A stretch of 36,166 bases of DNA, taken from NCBI GenBank assembly GCA_036381275.1, contig DASVDC010000024.1, forward strand, positions 1 through 36,166, in the 5' to 3' direction. The notes under the pieces were generated by a model, which saw nothing but the letters and a program-made list of their open reading frames with translations, did not search any database and was not told where the DNA came from. The translations under genes and the position numbers were made by a program. The stretch's first letter is position 1; the number at the start of each line of letters is the position of its first letter. The stretch comes from UBA7803 sp036381275. GTDB taxonomy: Bacteria; Pseudomonadota; Gammaproteobacteria; Pseudomonadales; Azotimanducaceae. Of this stretch, positions 1 through 10,905 are shown piece after piece.

Positions 1-8
1 TGGATTAC

Positions 9-2403
<2,395 letters not shown>

Positions 2404-2420
<17 letters not shown>

Positions 2421-3189
2421 GCGACCCGGCGGCGGCACCGCTGGGCAGCGCGGCCGGCGGTTCCGCCACGGCCGCGCGTCCGGGCAACTCGCGCATCAAC
2501 GCCGCGAACCGCTCCGCGATCAGCGCCTGGATCTCCTTGCTGGAGAGCCCGGCCGTCTCGATCGGCGCATCGATCAGCAGCGTGACCTCACCGGGGTACT
2601 TCAGGAACCGGTGCGCGGGCCAGAACGAGCCCGCGTCGTGGGCGATCAGCAGCACCGGCGCGCCCGTCGCGGCAGCGAGCGCCGCGCCGCCCGGCTGAAA
2701 CCGGCCGAGCTGCCCGGCCGGCATCCGCGTACCTTCCGGGAACAGCACGACCCAGATCCCCTGCTCGAGGCGCGCGCGGCCTTCGTCGATCAGCGTGCGC
2801 AGTGCCTTGCGCTGCCGGCGCCGGTCGATCGCGATCGGCCGCAACGTGCGGTACGCCCAGCCGAAGAACGGAATGTGCAGCAATTCCCGCTTGATCAGCG
2901 TCGCCTGGGGCGCGAAGAGCTGCTGCAGAAACAAGGTCTCCCACGTACTCTCGTGCCGGCAGAGCACGATGCAGGGCCGCTCCGGCACGTTCTCGCGGCC
3001 GAGCACGCGGACCCTTACGCCGCAGGTGACCCGCAGCCAGAACAGGCAGAACCACGTCCAGCAGCCGATGATCAGCCGGAAGCGCAGCCGGTACGGGAAC
3101 AGCCATCCGAGGAGCGTGCCGAGCGTCCCCCAGACGATCGTCGCGAGCGAGTAGCCCGCATAGAACAGCGCCGCGCGCACGCTCAGCAT
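2404..3189 (-). CDS. plsC: 1-acyl-sn-glycerol-3-phosphate acyltransferase (PlsC/HdtS type)
   Basis: Inner-membrane acyltransferase predicted to convert lysophosphatidate to phosphatidate in phospholipid synthesis. The 261-aa protein begins with a hydrophobic segment (about residues 7-55). Its HX4(D/E) catalytic motif is His79-Glu84 (RHESTWE), with Glu in place of the more common Asp; this form is familiar from the Pseudomonas-type subgroup next to gyrB. The second hallmark, FPEGTR, is at residues 150-155. The ATG at 3187-3189 overlaps the end of gmhB by 7 bp, so the two are translationally coupled and probably share a promoter upstream of gmhB. The stop lies inside the convergent gyrB end. 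The acyl acceptor is inferred from family and position; another lysophospholipid could be the substrate. Confidence 0.9.
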
Positions 3190-3731
3190 CGCTCCTCCGC
3201 GACCAGTCGGCGGGCCACCGCCGCGAGATCCTCTTCGACCCAGTCGACGCCGAGTGCCCGGGCCTCGGCCTCGGCGGCGCGCCCGCGGCCGCAGAGCACC
3301 AGCGCCGATCGGCAGCCGGCCGCGCGGGCCGCCTCCACGTCGCGCACGTCGTCACCGACGAACAGCGTCTCGTCCGGGCCCACCCCGAGGGCCTGCATCG
3401 ACTCGAGCAGCATGCCCGGGCGCGGCTTCCGGCAGGGACAGTCCTCCTCCGGCCGGTGCGGGCAGTAGCGCAGCCCGTCGAGGCGCACGCCGAGCTCCGC
3501 CAGGCGCTCGGCGAGGCGGCGGTGAATGCGCTCGAGCGCGGCGGGTGCGACGATGCCGCGGCCGATTCCGGACTGGTTGGTGCAGACGGCGACCAGGAAA
3601 CCGCTCTGCTTCAGCGCAGCGATCGCTTCGAGCGCGCCCGGCAGCGGTACCCACTCGTCCACGTCCTTGATGTAGTCCGGTGAGTCGGCGTTGATCACGC
3701 CGTCCCGGTCCAGGAGGATCAATCTGGTCAT
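3183..3731 (-). CDS. gmhB: D-glycero-beta-D-manno-heptose-1,7-bisphosphate 7-phosphatase
   Basis: HAD-superfamily phosphatase of the ADP-heptose pathway, which supplies the LPS inner core. The 182-aa protein has the HAD nucleophile and acid pair in DRDGVIN (Asp8, Asp10). The structural zinc site typical of GmhB is seen as Cys90, His92, Cys98 and Cys100 in CPHRPEEDCPC. The later VGDDVRDVEAA segment provides the Mg-binding acids. It is the first gene of a leftward pair with plsC. Its proposed promoter (3762-3790) faces the tag promoter. In Pseudomonas glyS and glyQ follow in this neighbourhood; they are missing here. A related histidinol-phosphatase function is less likely given the zinc motif and the context. 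Confidence 0.95.
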   Translation of the reverse strand: MTRLILLDRDGVINADSPDYIKDVDEWVPLPGALEAIAALKQSGFLVAVCTNQSGIGRGIVAPAALERIHRRLAERLAELGVRLDGLRYCPHRPEEDCPCRKPRPGMLLESMQALGVGPDETLFVGDDVRDVEAARAAGCRSALVLCGRGRAAEAEARALGVDWVEEDLAAVARRLVAEERC

Positions 3732-3752
3732 CCCGCCTCGGGCAGGTACAAT
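3725..3752 (+). promoter_or_regulatory. candidate promoter for tag-htrB
   Basis: TGGTCA (3725-3730), a 16-bp spacer and TACAAT (3747-3752) precede the tag GTG by 26 bp. The -10 is good (5/6), the -35 only moderate (4/6). The nine bases after the -10, CGCCGGCGC, are also the discriminator of the opposing gmhB promoter. Confidence 0.5.
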
Positions 3753-3761
3753 CGCCGGCGC

Positions 3762-3790
3762 AATCTACGGTATCGACGGTGGCTGGTCAA
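3762..3790 (-). promoter_or_regulatory. sigma70-type promoter for gmhB-plsC
   Basis: Read on the minus strand, TTGACC (3790-3785) is followed by a 17-bp spacer and TAGATT (3767-3762), then by the GC palindrome at 3761-3753. Both hexamers are close to consensus and the spacing is optimal. The -35 box lies within the first codons of tag. The predicted start is near 3755, about 24 nt before the gmhB ATG. Confidence 0.6.
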
Positions 3791-4381
3791 AACGGCAGAG
3801 CGGCGCCCGAGCGGTGCGCCTGGTGCGGTGAGGATCCGCTCTACGTCGCCTATCACGACGAGGAGTGGGGCGTGCCGGTGGCCGACCCGCGGGCGCTGTT
3901 CGAGCGCCTGATGCTCGAGGGCATGCAGGCGGGGCTGTCCTGGTACACGGTGCTGAAGAAGCGCCCGCACATGCGCCGGCGGTTCTTCGACTTCGACCCG
4001 GAGAGGCTCGCGCGCAGCGGCCCCCGCCGGATCGAAGCCTGGCTCAAGGACCCGGGCCTGATCCGGCACCGCGGCAAGCTCGAGGGGCTGATCGCCAATG
4101 CCCGCGCGTACCTCGACCAGGGCGACTCCTTCGCCGAGCTCATCTGGTCGTTCGTCGACGGCGCGCCCAAGCAGAACCGTTGGGAATCGATGCGCCGGGT
4201 TCCCGCCGAGACTCCAGAGTCACAAGCGATGTCACGGACGCTCAAGAAGGCGGGCTTCCGTTTCGTGGGGCCGACCACCTGCTATGCGTTCATGCAGAGC
4301 GCCGGTCTCGTCAACGACCACCTGCTCACCTGTCATCGGCACGCCGAGTGCCGGCGCCTCGGCGATACGTGGCGTCTCTGA
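3779..4381 (+). CDS. tag: DNA-3-methyladenine glycosylase I
   Basis: Base-excision repair enzyme that removes 3-methyladenine from alkylated DNA. The 200-aa protein keeps the Tag zinc-snap ligands: Cys13 and His26 near the N-terminus, His181 and Cys185 near the C-terminus (NDHLLTC). The Cys13-His26 and His181-Cys185 spacings equal those of E. coli Tag. Glu47 in LEGMQAGLSW corresponds to the catalytic Glu38 of E. coli. The only reasonable start is GTG at 3779, with no strong Shine-Dalgarno sequence. It overlaps the next gene by 13 bp, so the acyltransferase is translated from the same mRNA. The tag-htrB pairing is the Pseudomonas PA0010-PA0011 order. Confidence 0.95.
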   Translation: MAGQNGRAAPERCAWCGEDPLYVAYHDEEWGVPVADPRALFERLMLEGMQAGLSWYTVLKKRPHMRRRFFDFDPERLARSGPRRIEAWLKDPGLIRHRGKLEGLIANARAYLDQGDSFAELIWSFVDGAPKQNRWESMRRVPAETPESQAMSRTLKKAGFRFVGPTTCYAFMQSAGLVNDHLLTCHRHAECRRLGDTWRL

Positions 4382-5256
4382 AGGCGGCTCTGGTCCGCGC
4401 CGCGATCGGCGCGTCGGGTGCTTTGTCACTGGAGAATCAGCGCCGGATCGGCCGGCGTCTCGGCCGCCTCGCGTGGCGGCTCGATCTCGAGCCGGCGCGG
4501 ATCACCCGCATCAACCTCGCCGCCTGCTTTCCCGAGCTCGCCGAGCGCGACCGGCGAGCGCTCGCGCGGGCGAGCCTCGAGCACACCGGGATGCTCGCGA
4601 CGGAGCTCGGCGCGGTGTTCCGCTGGCCGCGCGAGCGCTGGGAGGCGCTCGTGGTCTCGGTGCGCGGCGAGGAGCTGATCGAAGGCGCCCAGGCGGCGGG
4701 ACGGGGCGTGCTGATCCTGATACCGCACTTCGGCAACTGGGAGTTCCTGGCGCTGGCGCTCGGACGGTACCGCCCGACGGCGCTGTACGATCCGCCGCGG
4801 ATCCCGGGCCTCGAGCGGCCGCTGCGGGCGGCACGCGACCGGGCCGGCGCGAAGCTGCTGCCGATTGGCGCCGGCGGCCTGCGCGGCTTCTATCGGGCGC
4901 TCGCGGCCGGTGAGATGGTCGCATTGCTTCCCGATCAGGTGCCCGAGCGGCACGCGGGCGTCTACGCGGACTTCTTCGGCCGCCCGGCGCTGACGATGAC
5001 GTTCGTGCACCGCCTGCTGCAGCGGGCCGACCCGGTGGTGCTGCTCGGCTCCGCGATGCGCTGCCCGGGCGGCTTCGCGGTGGGGTACACCGACCTCGGC
5101 CGGGCGCTCCACGGGCCCGACCCCGCCGCGTCCGCGCGCGCGATGAACCGCGCGATCGAGGCGCTGGTGCGGCGCGATCCGGCGCAGTACCAATGGGAGT
5201 ACAAGCGCTTCAAGCGTCCGCCGCCGGGCACGCCCGACCCGTATCGCCGCGCCTGA
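4369..5256 (+). CDS. htrB: lipid A biosynthesis (lauroyl-type) acyltransferase, LpxL/HtrB family
   Basis: Predicted inner-membrane acyltransferase that adds a secondary acyl chain to Kdo2-lipid IVA. With a GTG start at 4369 it has 295 aa, the usual size of the family, and overlaps tag by 13 bp. The catalytic HX4E motif is His120-Glu125 (IPHFGNWE). The conserved RINLAACFPEL region comes before it and LLPDQVPE after it. An open frame extends upstream of 4369, but that part is out of phase inside tag and looks nothing like the family. Which acyl chain and position it serves cannot be read from sequence. It is convergent with trkH, with one base between the stop codons. Confidence 0.88.
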   Translation: MASLKAALVRAAIGASGALSLENQRRIGRRLGRLAWRLDLEPARITRINLAACFPELAERDRRALARASLEHTGMLATELGAVFRWPRERWEALVVSVRGEELIEGAQAAGRGVLILIPHFGNWEFLALALGRYRPTALYDPPRIPGLERPLRAARDRAGAKLLPIGAGGLRGFYRALAAGEMVALLPDQVPERHAGVYADFFGRPALTMTFVHRLLQRADPVVLLGSAMRCPGGFAVGYTDLGRALHGPDPAASARAMNRAIEALVRRDPAQYQWEYKRFKRPPPGTPDPYRRA

Positions 5257-5257
5257 A

Positions 5258-6703
5258 TCAGCGCCGCCAGAACGCGGGCGTCAGCAGCACCAGCAGCGTG
5301 AAGATCTCGAGGCGCCCGAGCAGCATCGCCGAGATCAGCAGCCACTTCGCGGCGGTCGGCAGCTCGGCGTAGTCCTGCGCCACCTCGCCGAGCGCGGGGC
5401 CCAGATTGTTCAGGCACGCGGCGACGGCCGAGAACGCGGAATAGAAGTCGAGCTCGGTGATCAGCATGACCAGCGACACCATCGACAGGAACGTGATCAC
5501 GTAGACGGCGAAGAACCCCCAGACCGAGTCCACGACCCGGTCGGGCACGCGGTGGCGCCCGAGCTTGATGGTGAACACGCCGTCCGGGTGGATCAGTCGG
5601 CGGATCTCCCGCATCCCCTGCAGATAGATCAGCAGCACCCGGACGATCTTGATGCCGCCGGCGGTTGAACCGGCACAGCCGCCGGCGAACGCGGCGAACA
5701 TCAGCACCACCGGAGCGGCGGACGGCCAGAGGTTGAAATCGCTGGTCGTGAAGCCGGTGGTGGTCGCGATGGAAACCGCCTGGAAGATGCCGTCGCGCCA
5801 CGGGGTCGCGGTCGACGCCGGATTGCCGAGCAGGATCAGGCAGACGATCGTCGCGACGCCGCTGAGCACGAGCAGATACAGCCGCACTTCCCAATCGCGC
5901 CAGTACAGCAGCGGGTTCAGCCGGGTCAGCGCGAAGAAGTGCAGGCTGAAGTTGATGCCGGCGAGCACCATGAAGACGACCGCGACGGCTTCCACCGCAG
6001 GGTTCGCGAAGTAGCCGATGCTCGCGTCGTGGGTCGAGAAGCCGCCGATCGCGACGGTGGAGAAGCTGTGGCAGACCGCATCGAACAGCGGCATCCCGGC
6101 CGCCCAGTACGAAAGCGCGCAGGCGACGGTAATGCCGACGTACAGGTACCAGAGCGCCTTCGCGGTCTCGGTGATCCGGGGGGTCAGCTTGTTGTCCTTC
6201 AGCGGACCGGGAAACTCGGCGCGGTAGAGCTGCATGCCGCCGATGCCGAGCATCGGCAGGATCGCCACGGCCAGCACGATGATGCCCATGCCGCCGAGCC
6301 ACTGCAGGAGCTGACGATAGAACAGGATGGAACGCGGCAGCTCGTCGAGACCCGAGATCACCGTGGCACCGGTTGTCGTGAGCCCTGACAAAGATTCGAA
6401 CGCAGCATCGGTGAAGCCGCCGGGCACCGCGTCGCTCAGATACAGCGGGATCGCACCGAACAGCCCGAGGCCGCTGTAGAACAGCACGGTGATCAGAAAG
6501 CCGTCCCCGCTGCGCAGCTCCCGACGATCGCGCGCGGCGAGAAACAGCGCGGCGCCGGACGCGAGCGTGATCCCGAACGCGGTGGCGAACGTGCCGACGG
6601 TATCCTCGCCGTAGAGGAGGGCGATCAGCACCGGGATCAGCAGCACCAGGCTGAACAGCGTCAGCAGGATGCCGGTGACGCGCAGTATGACGATCAGGTG
6701 CAT
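5258..6703 (-). CDS. trkH: Trk potassium uptake channel subunit TrkH
   Basis: Membrane subunit of the Trk K+ uptake system; TrkA is its regulatory partner and lies directly upstream. The 481-aa length matches E. coli TrkH (483 aa), and the protein is very hydrophobic throughout. The four pore-loop segments are visible: TTTGATVISGL, AIGGFSTHDASI, TTTGFTTSDFN and NNLGPALG, each with the central Gly of the selectivity filter. It is the last gene of the def-fmt-rsmB-trkA-trkH operon, 18 bp after trkA. trkA followed by trkH is common in gammaproteobacteria outside the enterics. Confidence 0.96.
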   Translation of the reverse strand: MHLIVILRVTGILLTLFSLVLLIPVLIALLYGEDTVGTFATAFGITLASGAALFLAARDRRELRSGDGFLITVLFYSGLGLFGAIPLYLSDAVPGGFTDAAFESLSGLTTTGATVISGLDELPRSILFYRQLLQWLGGMGIIVLAVAILPMLGIGGMQLYRAEFPGPLKDNKLTPRITETAKALWYLYVGITVACALSYWAAGMPLFDAVCHSFSTVAIGGFSTHDASIGYFANPAVEAVAVVFMVLAGINFSLHFFALTRLNPLLYWRDWEVRLYLLVLSGVATIVCLILLGNPASTATPWRDGIFQAVSIATTTGFTTSDFNLWPSAAPVVLMFAAFAGGCAGSTAGGIKIVRVLLIYLQGMREIRRLIHPDGVFTIKLGRHRVPDRVVDSVWGFFAVYVITFLSMVSLVMLITELDFYSAFSAVAACLNNLGPALGEVAQDYAELPTAAKWLLISAMLLGRLEIFTLLVLLTPAFWRR

Positions 6704-6721
6704 CGGCTGCCCGGCTGCGCC

Positions 6722-8095
6722 CTAGAAGAAGGTGATGCCGACCTGGAACAACCGCTCGACGGCGGCGACCTGACGCTTGTCGACCAGGAACAGGATCACG
6801 TGATCACCCGATTCCACGACCACGTCGTCGTGCGCGATCAGCACCTTGTCACCGCGGGCGATCGCGCCGATGGTGGCGCCCGGCGGCAGCTTGATCTCGC
6901 CGACGGTCCGGCCCACCACCTTCGAGGTGCGCGAGTCGCCGTGTGCCACCGCTTCGATCGCTTCGGCGGCGCCGCGCCGCAGGCTGTGCACCTTGGCGAC
7001 GTCGGCCCGGCGCACGTGGGTCAACAGCGAGCTGGTGGTGGCCTGCTGCGGCGAGATCGCGATCTCGATCTGCCCGCCCTGGACCAGGTCGACGTACGCC
7101 GGCTTGCCGATCAGCGTGATCACCTGCCGCGCGCCCAGGCGCTTCGCCAGCAGCGACGACATGATGTTCACCTCGTCGTCGTTGGTCACCGCGCAGAACA
7201 CGTCGCACTGCTCGATGTTCTCTTCGAGCAGCCGCTCGCGGTCGGTGGCGTCCATGTTGAGCACGACGCTGTGCGTGAGGAACTCGGCGAGGTCGTTGCA
7301 CCGCGCCCGGTTGTACTCGAGCACCTTCACCGAGAAGCGCCGCTCGATCGCGCGGGCGAGACGCAGGCCGATGTTGCCGCCGCCGGCGATCATCACGCGC
7401 CGGTACGGCCGTTCGACGCGGCGCAGCTCCGCCATCACCGTGTTGATGTGTTCCCGGGCGGCGATGAAGAACACTTCGTCGTCGGCCTCGATCACGGTGT
7501 TGCCCTTCGGGATGATCGGCCGGTCGCGGCGGTAGATCGCGGCGACGCGGGTGTCGGCCCGGCGCATGTGCGAGCGCAGGTAGCGCAGCTCCTGCCCGAC
7601 CAGCGGGCCGCCGTAGTAGGCCTTCACCGCGACGAGCTGGATGCGGCCGCCGGCGAAATCGAGCACCTGCAGCGCGCCCGGGTGCTCGAGGAGCTGGCGG
7701 ATGTAGTCCGTCACCGCCTGCTCGGGGTTGATCAGCACGTCGATCGGCATGTGCTCGCCGGTGAAGAAGCCCTCGCGGTCGAGGTACGAGGCCGCGCGGA
7801 TCCGGGCGATCTTGGTCGGCGTCTTGAACAGCGAGTAGCAGACCTGGCAGGCGACCATGTTCACCTCGTCGCTCGAGGTGACCGCGATCAGCATGTCGGC
7901 ATCGTCGGCGCCGGCCCGGCGCAGCACGTCGGGATGCGAGCCCCACCCGGCCACCGTCTGGATGTCGAGCTTGTTCCGGAGCTCCTCCAGCACCGTCGGG
8001 TTGGAGTCCACCAGCGTGACGTCGAACCCCTCGTTGGCGAGATGCTCGGCCAGCGTTCCGCCGACCTGGCCGGCGCCGAGGATCAGAATCTTCAT
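6722..8095 (-). CDS. trkA: Trk system NAD-binding regulatory subunit TrkA
   Basis: Cytoplasmic RCK-type protein that gates TrkH in response to nucleotides. The ATG at 8095 gives 457 aa, against 458 in E. coli. It begins with the Rossmann motif ILGAGQVGG. The second half begins with a second nucleotide-binding motif, AGGGNIGLRLA, so the usual tandem arrangement of two TrkA_N/TrkA_C units is present. An in-frame extension upstream to 8206 was discarded because it lies inside rsmB and lacks family similarity. ATG and the rsmB TGA share four bases (ATGA), indicating coupled translation. The stop is TAG. Confidence 0.97.
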   Translation of the reverse strand: MKILILGAGQVGGTLAEHLANEGFDVTLVDSNPTVLEELRNKLDIQTVAGWGSHPDVLRRAGADDADMLIAVTSSDEVNMVACQVCYSLFKTPTKIARIRAASYLDREGFFTGEHMPIDVLINPEQAVTDYIRQLLEHPGALQVLDFAGGRIQLVAVKAYYGGPLVGQELRYLRSHMRRADTRVAAIYRRDRPIIPKGNTVIEADDEVFFIAAREHINTVMAELRRVERPYRRVMIAGGGNIGLRLARAIERRFSVKVLEYNRARCNDLAEFLTHSVVLNMDATDRERLLEENIEQCDVFCAVTNDDEVNIMSSLLAKRLGARQVITLIGKPAYVDLVQGGQIEIAISPQQATTSSLLTHVRRADVAKVHSLRRGAAEAIEAVAHGDSRTSKVVGRTVGEIKLPPGATIGAIARGDKVLIAHDDVVVESGDHVILFLVDKRQVAAVERLFQVGITFF

Positions 8096-9402
8096 CGCGC
8101 CGCCTTGCTCATGCGTGAGAAGTAGAAGCCGTCCGTGTCCGGGTCCGTCGGCAGGAGCTGCCAGCCTTCGCCGGTGGCACGGCCGGTGGCGAGCCGCAAC
8201 GGGCACGCGAGCACGTCGCGCCGGTGGCGCCGGAAGCGCGCGATGACTTCATCGTTCTCCGCGGGCAGGATCGAACAGGTGCAGTAGACAAGGGTACCGC
8301 CGGGCTCCAGCACCTGCCACAACGCGTCCAGCAGGCGTTGCTGCCGCTCCACGAATTCCGGCAGATCTTCCGGGCGCCGCAGCAGCTTGATGTCCGGATG
8401 CCGCCGCAGCGTGCCGGTGCCCGAGCACGGCGCGTCGAGCAGGATCCAGCGGTAGGGCTCGCCGTCCCACCAATCGAGCTCTGTCGCATCGGCGGCGATC
8501 GCGGTGAAGCTCCGGTGACCGAGCCGCTCGGCCTCGCGGCCGAGCTGCGCGAGCCGCGCCTCGCTGCGGTCGAGCGCGGTTACTCGTGCACCCGGGTAAC
8601 GCTCGATCAGGTGAAAGAGCTTCCCGCCCGGTGCCGCGCACGCGTCGAGCACCCGTTCGCCGGCGCGCGGTTCGAGCAGCTGCACCGCGAGCTGCGCGCC
8701 GGCGTCCTGAACGGCGACGTGCCCCTCCGGATAGCCGGGCAGCGTCTGCATCGGGCGCGGTGCGTCCAGCACCAGCGTCTCGGGACCGAACCCGCCCGGG
8801 CCGGTGCCGGCGTGCGGGGCGCGCCAGCCGATGCCGGCCGCATCGAGCCGGGTGCGGTAGTCGGCCGGCGCGCAGCGGGCCACGTTGACCCTGAGGGCCA
8901 TCGGCGCCCGGGCGTTGTTCGCCTGCATCAGCACGTCGGCGTCCGGATACGCGGTGCGCAGCGCCCGTTCGAGCCATTCGGGATGCTCGCTCGGCGGCTC
9001 GGCACCGGGCGCCGCGGCGTCGGCCGACGCGGCGCGTCGCAGCACCGCGTTCACGAGCTTCGCGGCCCAGGGCTTGCCGAAGGTCGTGCACGCCGCGACG
9101 GTCTCGAAGATCGCGGCGTGATCCGGAATCCGCGTGAAACGGAGCTGATAGACGCCGATCAGCATCAGCAGCCAGACGTCCCTGTCCTTCGGCTTCATCG
9201 GCCGGTGCAGGAGCCCGGCGACCTCGCGCTCGAGGGAGAAGAAGTGCCGCAGGCACCCGAGCAGCAGCTCCTGGGTGAGCGGGCTCGCCGGCTCGCGGGC
9301 GAGCACCTGATCGGTGGTGCGGCGCTCCACCACCACCGCGTGCAGCAGCCGCGCGGCGTGCGCGCGCTCGTTCGCGGCCGGCGAGGCGCTCGCGCGGGTC
9401 AC
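8092..9402 (-). CDS. rsmB: 16S rRNA (cytosine-967-C5)-methyltransferase
   Basis: Methylates C967 of 16S rRNA with S-adenosylmethionine. The GTG start at 9402 overlaps the fmt stop by four bases (GTGA) and gives 436 aa, against 429 in E. coli RsmB. The N-terminal third is the NusB-like RNA-binding domain (LLHAVVVERRTTDQVL and following). The methyltransferase domain shows DACAAPGGKLFHL (SAM binding), LLDAPCSGTGTLRRHPDIK (motif IV Cys) and YCTCSILPAENDEV (catalytic Cys). The frame stays open upstream to 9690, but that part is arginine-rich shadow of fmt. It is coupled to fmt and trkA in the same operon. Confidence 0.96.
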   Translation of the reverse strand: MTRASASPAANERAHAARLLHAVVVERRTTDQVLAREPASPLTQELLLGCLRHFFSLEREVAGLLHRPMKPKDRDVWLLMLIGVYQLRFTRIPDHAAIFETVAACTTFGKPWAAKLVNAVLRRAASADAAAPGAEPPSEHPEWLERALRTAYPDADVLMQANNARAPMALRVNVARCAPADYRTRLDAAGIGWRAPHAGTGPGGFGPETLVLDAPRPMQTLPGYPEGHVAVQDAGAQLAVQLLEPRAGERVLDACAAPGGKLFHLIERYPGARVTALDRSEARLAQLGREAERLGHRSFTAIAADATELDWWDGEPYRWILLDAPCSGTGTLRRHPDIKLLRRPEDLPEFVERQQRLLDALWQVLEPGGTLVYCTCSILPAENDEVIARFRRHRRDVLACPLRLATGRATGEGWQLLPTDPDTDGFYFSRMSKAAR

Positions 9403-10391
9403 GAGGCGGATGGCGCCGCGCCGGGCGCCTCGAGCACGGTGCCGGGCGCCACCAGCTCGCGGTAGCCGTTCAGCAGGTCGGCGGCGTCGAGCGGACGGCC
9501 CTTGCCGACGTTCAGACGCACGCGCGTCAGCACCAGCTCGTCCGCCGCGCAGGCCACGCGCACGCCGGACGCATCGGCGCCGACGATCGTACCCGGGCGC
9601 GCGCCCGAGGACGACGCGGCGGCGACCCGGGCCTCCAGCACGCTGATCTGCACGTCGCCGAGGGTGGTGAACGCCGGCAGCCGCCCGCACAACGCCCGCA
9701 CCTGCCGTTCCAGCTCCGCGGCCGGGCGGTGCCAGTCGAGCCGCGCATCGGCGCGGGTGAGCTTGGGCGCGTAGGTGGCCAGCTCCTCCCGTTGCGGGAC
9801 CGGCGTGAGCTCGTCGAGCCGCGCGAGACAGTCGAGCAGTGCGGCCGCACCGAGCCGGGCGAGCTCGGCTTCGAGCTCCGGCCCGGTGGTGTGCGGCCCG
9901 ATCGGGCAGCGGCGGGTCGTGTAGACCGGCCCGGTATCGAGGCCCCGTTCCATGCGCATGATGCTGACGCCGGTCTCCGTGTCGCCGGCCATGATCGCGC
10001 GCTCCACCGGTGCCGCGCCGCGCCAGCGCGGCAGCAGCGACGCGTGCACGTTGATGCAGCCGAGCCTCGGCGCCGCCAGCACCGCCGGCGGCAGGATCAG
10101 CCCGTAGGCCGCGACCACCAGCACATCGAGGGCGAGTGCAGCGACCTCGGCGGCGGGCTCGGGACCGCGCAGCGTCTCCGGCTGCCGCACGGGCAGGTCG
10201 TGGGCCTGCGCGAGTACCTTGACCGGCGGCGGCAACGGCCGGCGCCCGCGGCGTCCGGGACGGTCGGGTTGGGTGTAGACCACCAGCGGCCGGTGGCCGG
10301 CCTCGAGCAGCGCCGCCAGGATCGTCGCGGCGAACGCCGGCGTGCCGGCGAAACCGAGCCGCGGCGGGCCGCTCGACGGGGTCGGGGACAC
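9399..10391 (-). CDS. fmt: methionyl-tRNA formyltransferase
   Basis: Transfers a formyl group from 10-formyl-THF to initiator Met-tRNA. The 330-aa protein starts with GTG at 10391, 10 bp after the def stop. The start is followed by FAGTPAFAATIL, the family's N-terminal strand. The catalytic and folate-binding core is CINVHASLLPRWRGAAPVE, followed by GDTETGVSIM. The C-terminal tRNA-binding domain runs from about residue 205. def and fmt are functionally paired: one enzyme adds and the other removes the formyl group. The C-terminal tail (LEAPGAAPSAS) is a low-complexity extension. Confidence 0.97.
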   Translation of the reverse strand: MSPTPSSGPPRLGFAGTPAFAATILAALLEAGHRPLVVYTQPDRPGRRGRRPLPPPVKVLAQAHDLPVRQPETLRGPEPAAEVAALALDVLVVAAYGLILPPAVLAAPRLGCINVHASLLPRWRGAAPVERAIMAGDTETGVSIMRMERGLDTGPVYTTRRCPIGPHTTGPELEAELARLGAAALLDCLARLDELTPVPQREELATYAPKLTRADARLDWHRPAAELERQVRALCGRLPAFTTLGDVQISVLEARVAAASSSGARPGTIVGADASGVRVACAADELVLTRVRLNVGKGRPLDAADLLNGYRELVAPGTVLEAPGAAPSAS

Positions 10392-10401
10392 GGACGCGGG
10401 C

Positions 10402-10905
10402 TCAGGCCCGCAGCCGCTGCTGTTTCTCGAGCTTCCGGCGGATGCGGGTGCGTTTCAGGTTCGACAGGTAGTCGACGAACAGCTTGCCCTCGAGGTGATC
10501 GCACTCGTGCTGGATGCAGACCGCGAGCAGCCCCTCGGCCTCGAGCGTGAACGGCTGGCCGTCCCGATCGAGCGCCTGCACGCGGATCCGCTCCGCCCGG
10601 GTCACCGGCTCGTAGAACCCCGGCACGGACAGGCAACCCTCCTCGGTCTCGATCGAGCCGCCGAGCAGCTCCAGCTCGGGGTTGATGAAAGCGTGCGGAT
10701 CGTCGCGGTTTTCCGAGACGTCGACGACGATGATGCGCCGGTGCACGTTCACCTGGGTCGCCGCGAGGCCGATCCCGGGGGCGTCGTACATGGTCTCCAG
10801 CATGTCGTCGATCAGCTTGCGCACGGCGTCGTCCACCGCCTCGACCGGCTCGGCGCGGGTCCGGAGGCGCGGGTCGGGGAATTCCAGGATGTCGAGAATG
10901 GCCAT
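10402..10905 (-). CDS. def: peptide deformylase
   Basis: Metalloenzyme that removes the N-terminal formyl group from nascent proteins. The 167-aa protein has the three family motifs: GIGLAATQV (residues 44-52), EGCLSVPG with metal ligand Cys91, and QHECDHLEG with metal ligands His133 and His137 and catalytic Glu134. These correspond to a class I (E. coli-like) deformylase. It is the first gene of the leftward operon that continues with fmt, rsmB, trkA and trkH, so a promoter should lie in 10906-11224. Confidence 0.98.
   Translation of the reverse strand: MAILDILEFPDPRLRTRAEPVEAVDDAVRKLIDDMLETMYDAPGIGLAATQVNVHRRIIVVDVSENRDDPHAFINPELELLGGSIETEEGCLSVPGFYEPVTRAERIRVQALDRDGQPFTLEAEGLLAVCIQHECDHLEGKLFVDYLSNLKRTRIRRKLEKQQRLRA

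Noticed and set aside
8096..8206. Longer TrkA beginning at 8206
   Set aside because: The extension lies inside rsmB; ATG 8095 gives the exact family length and N-terminal Rossmann motif.
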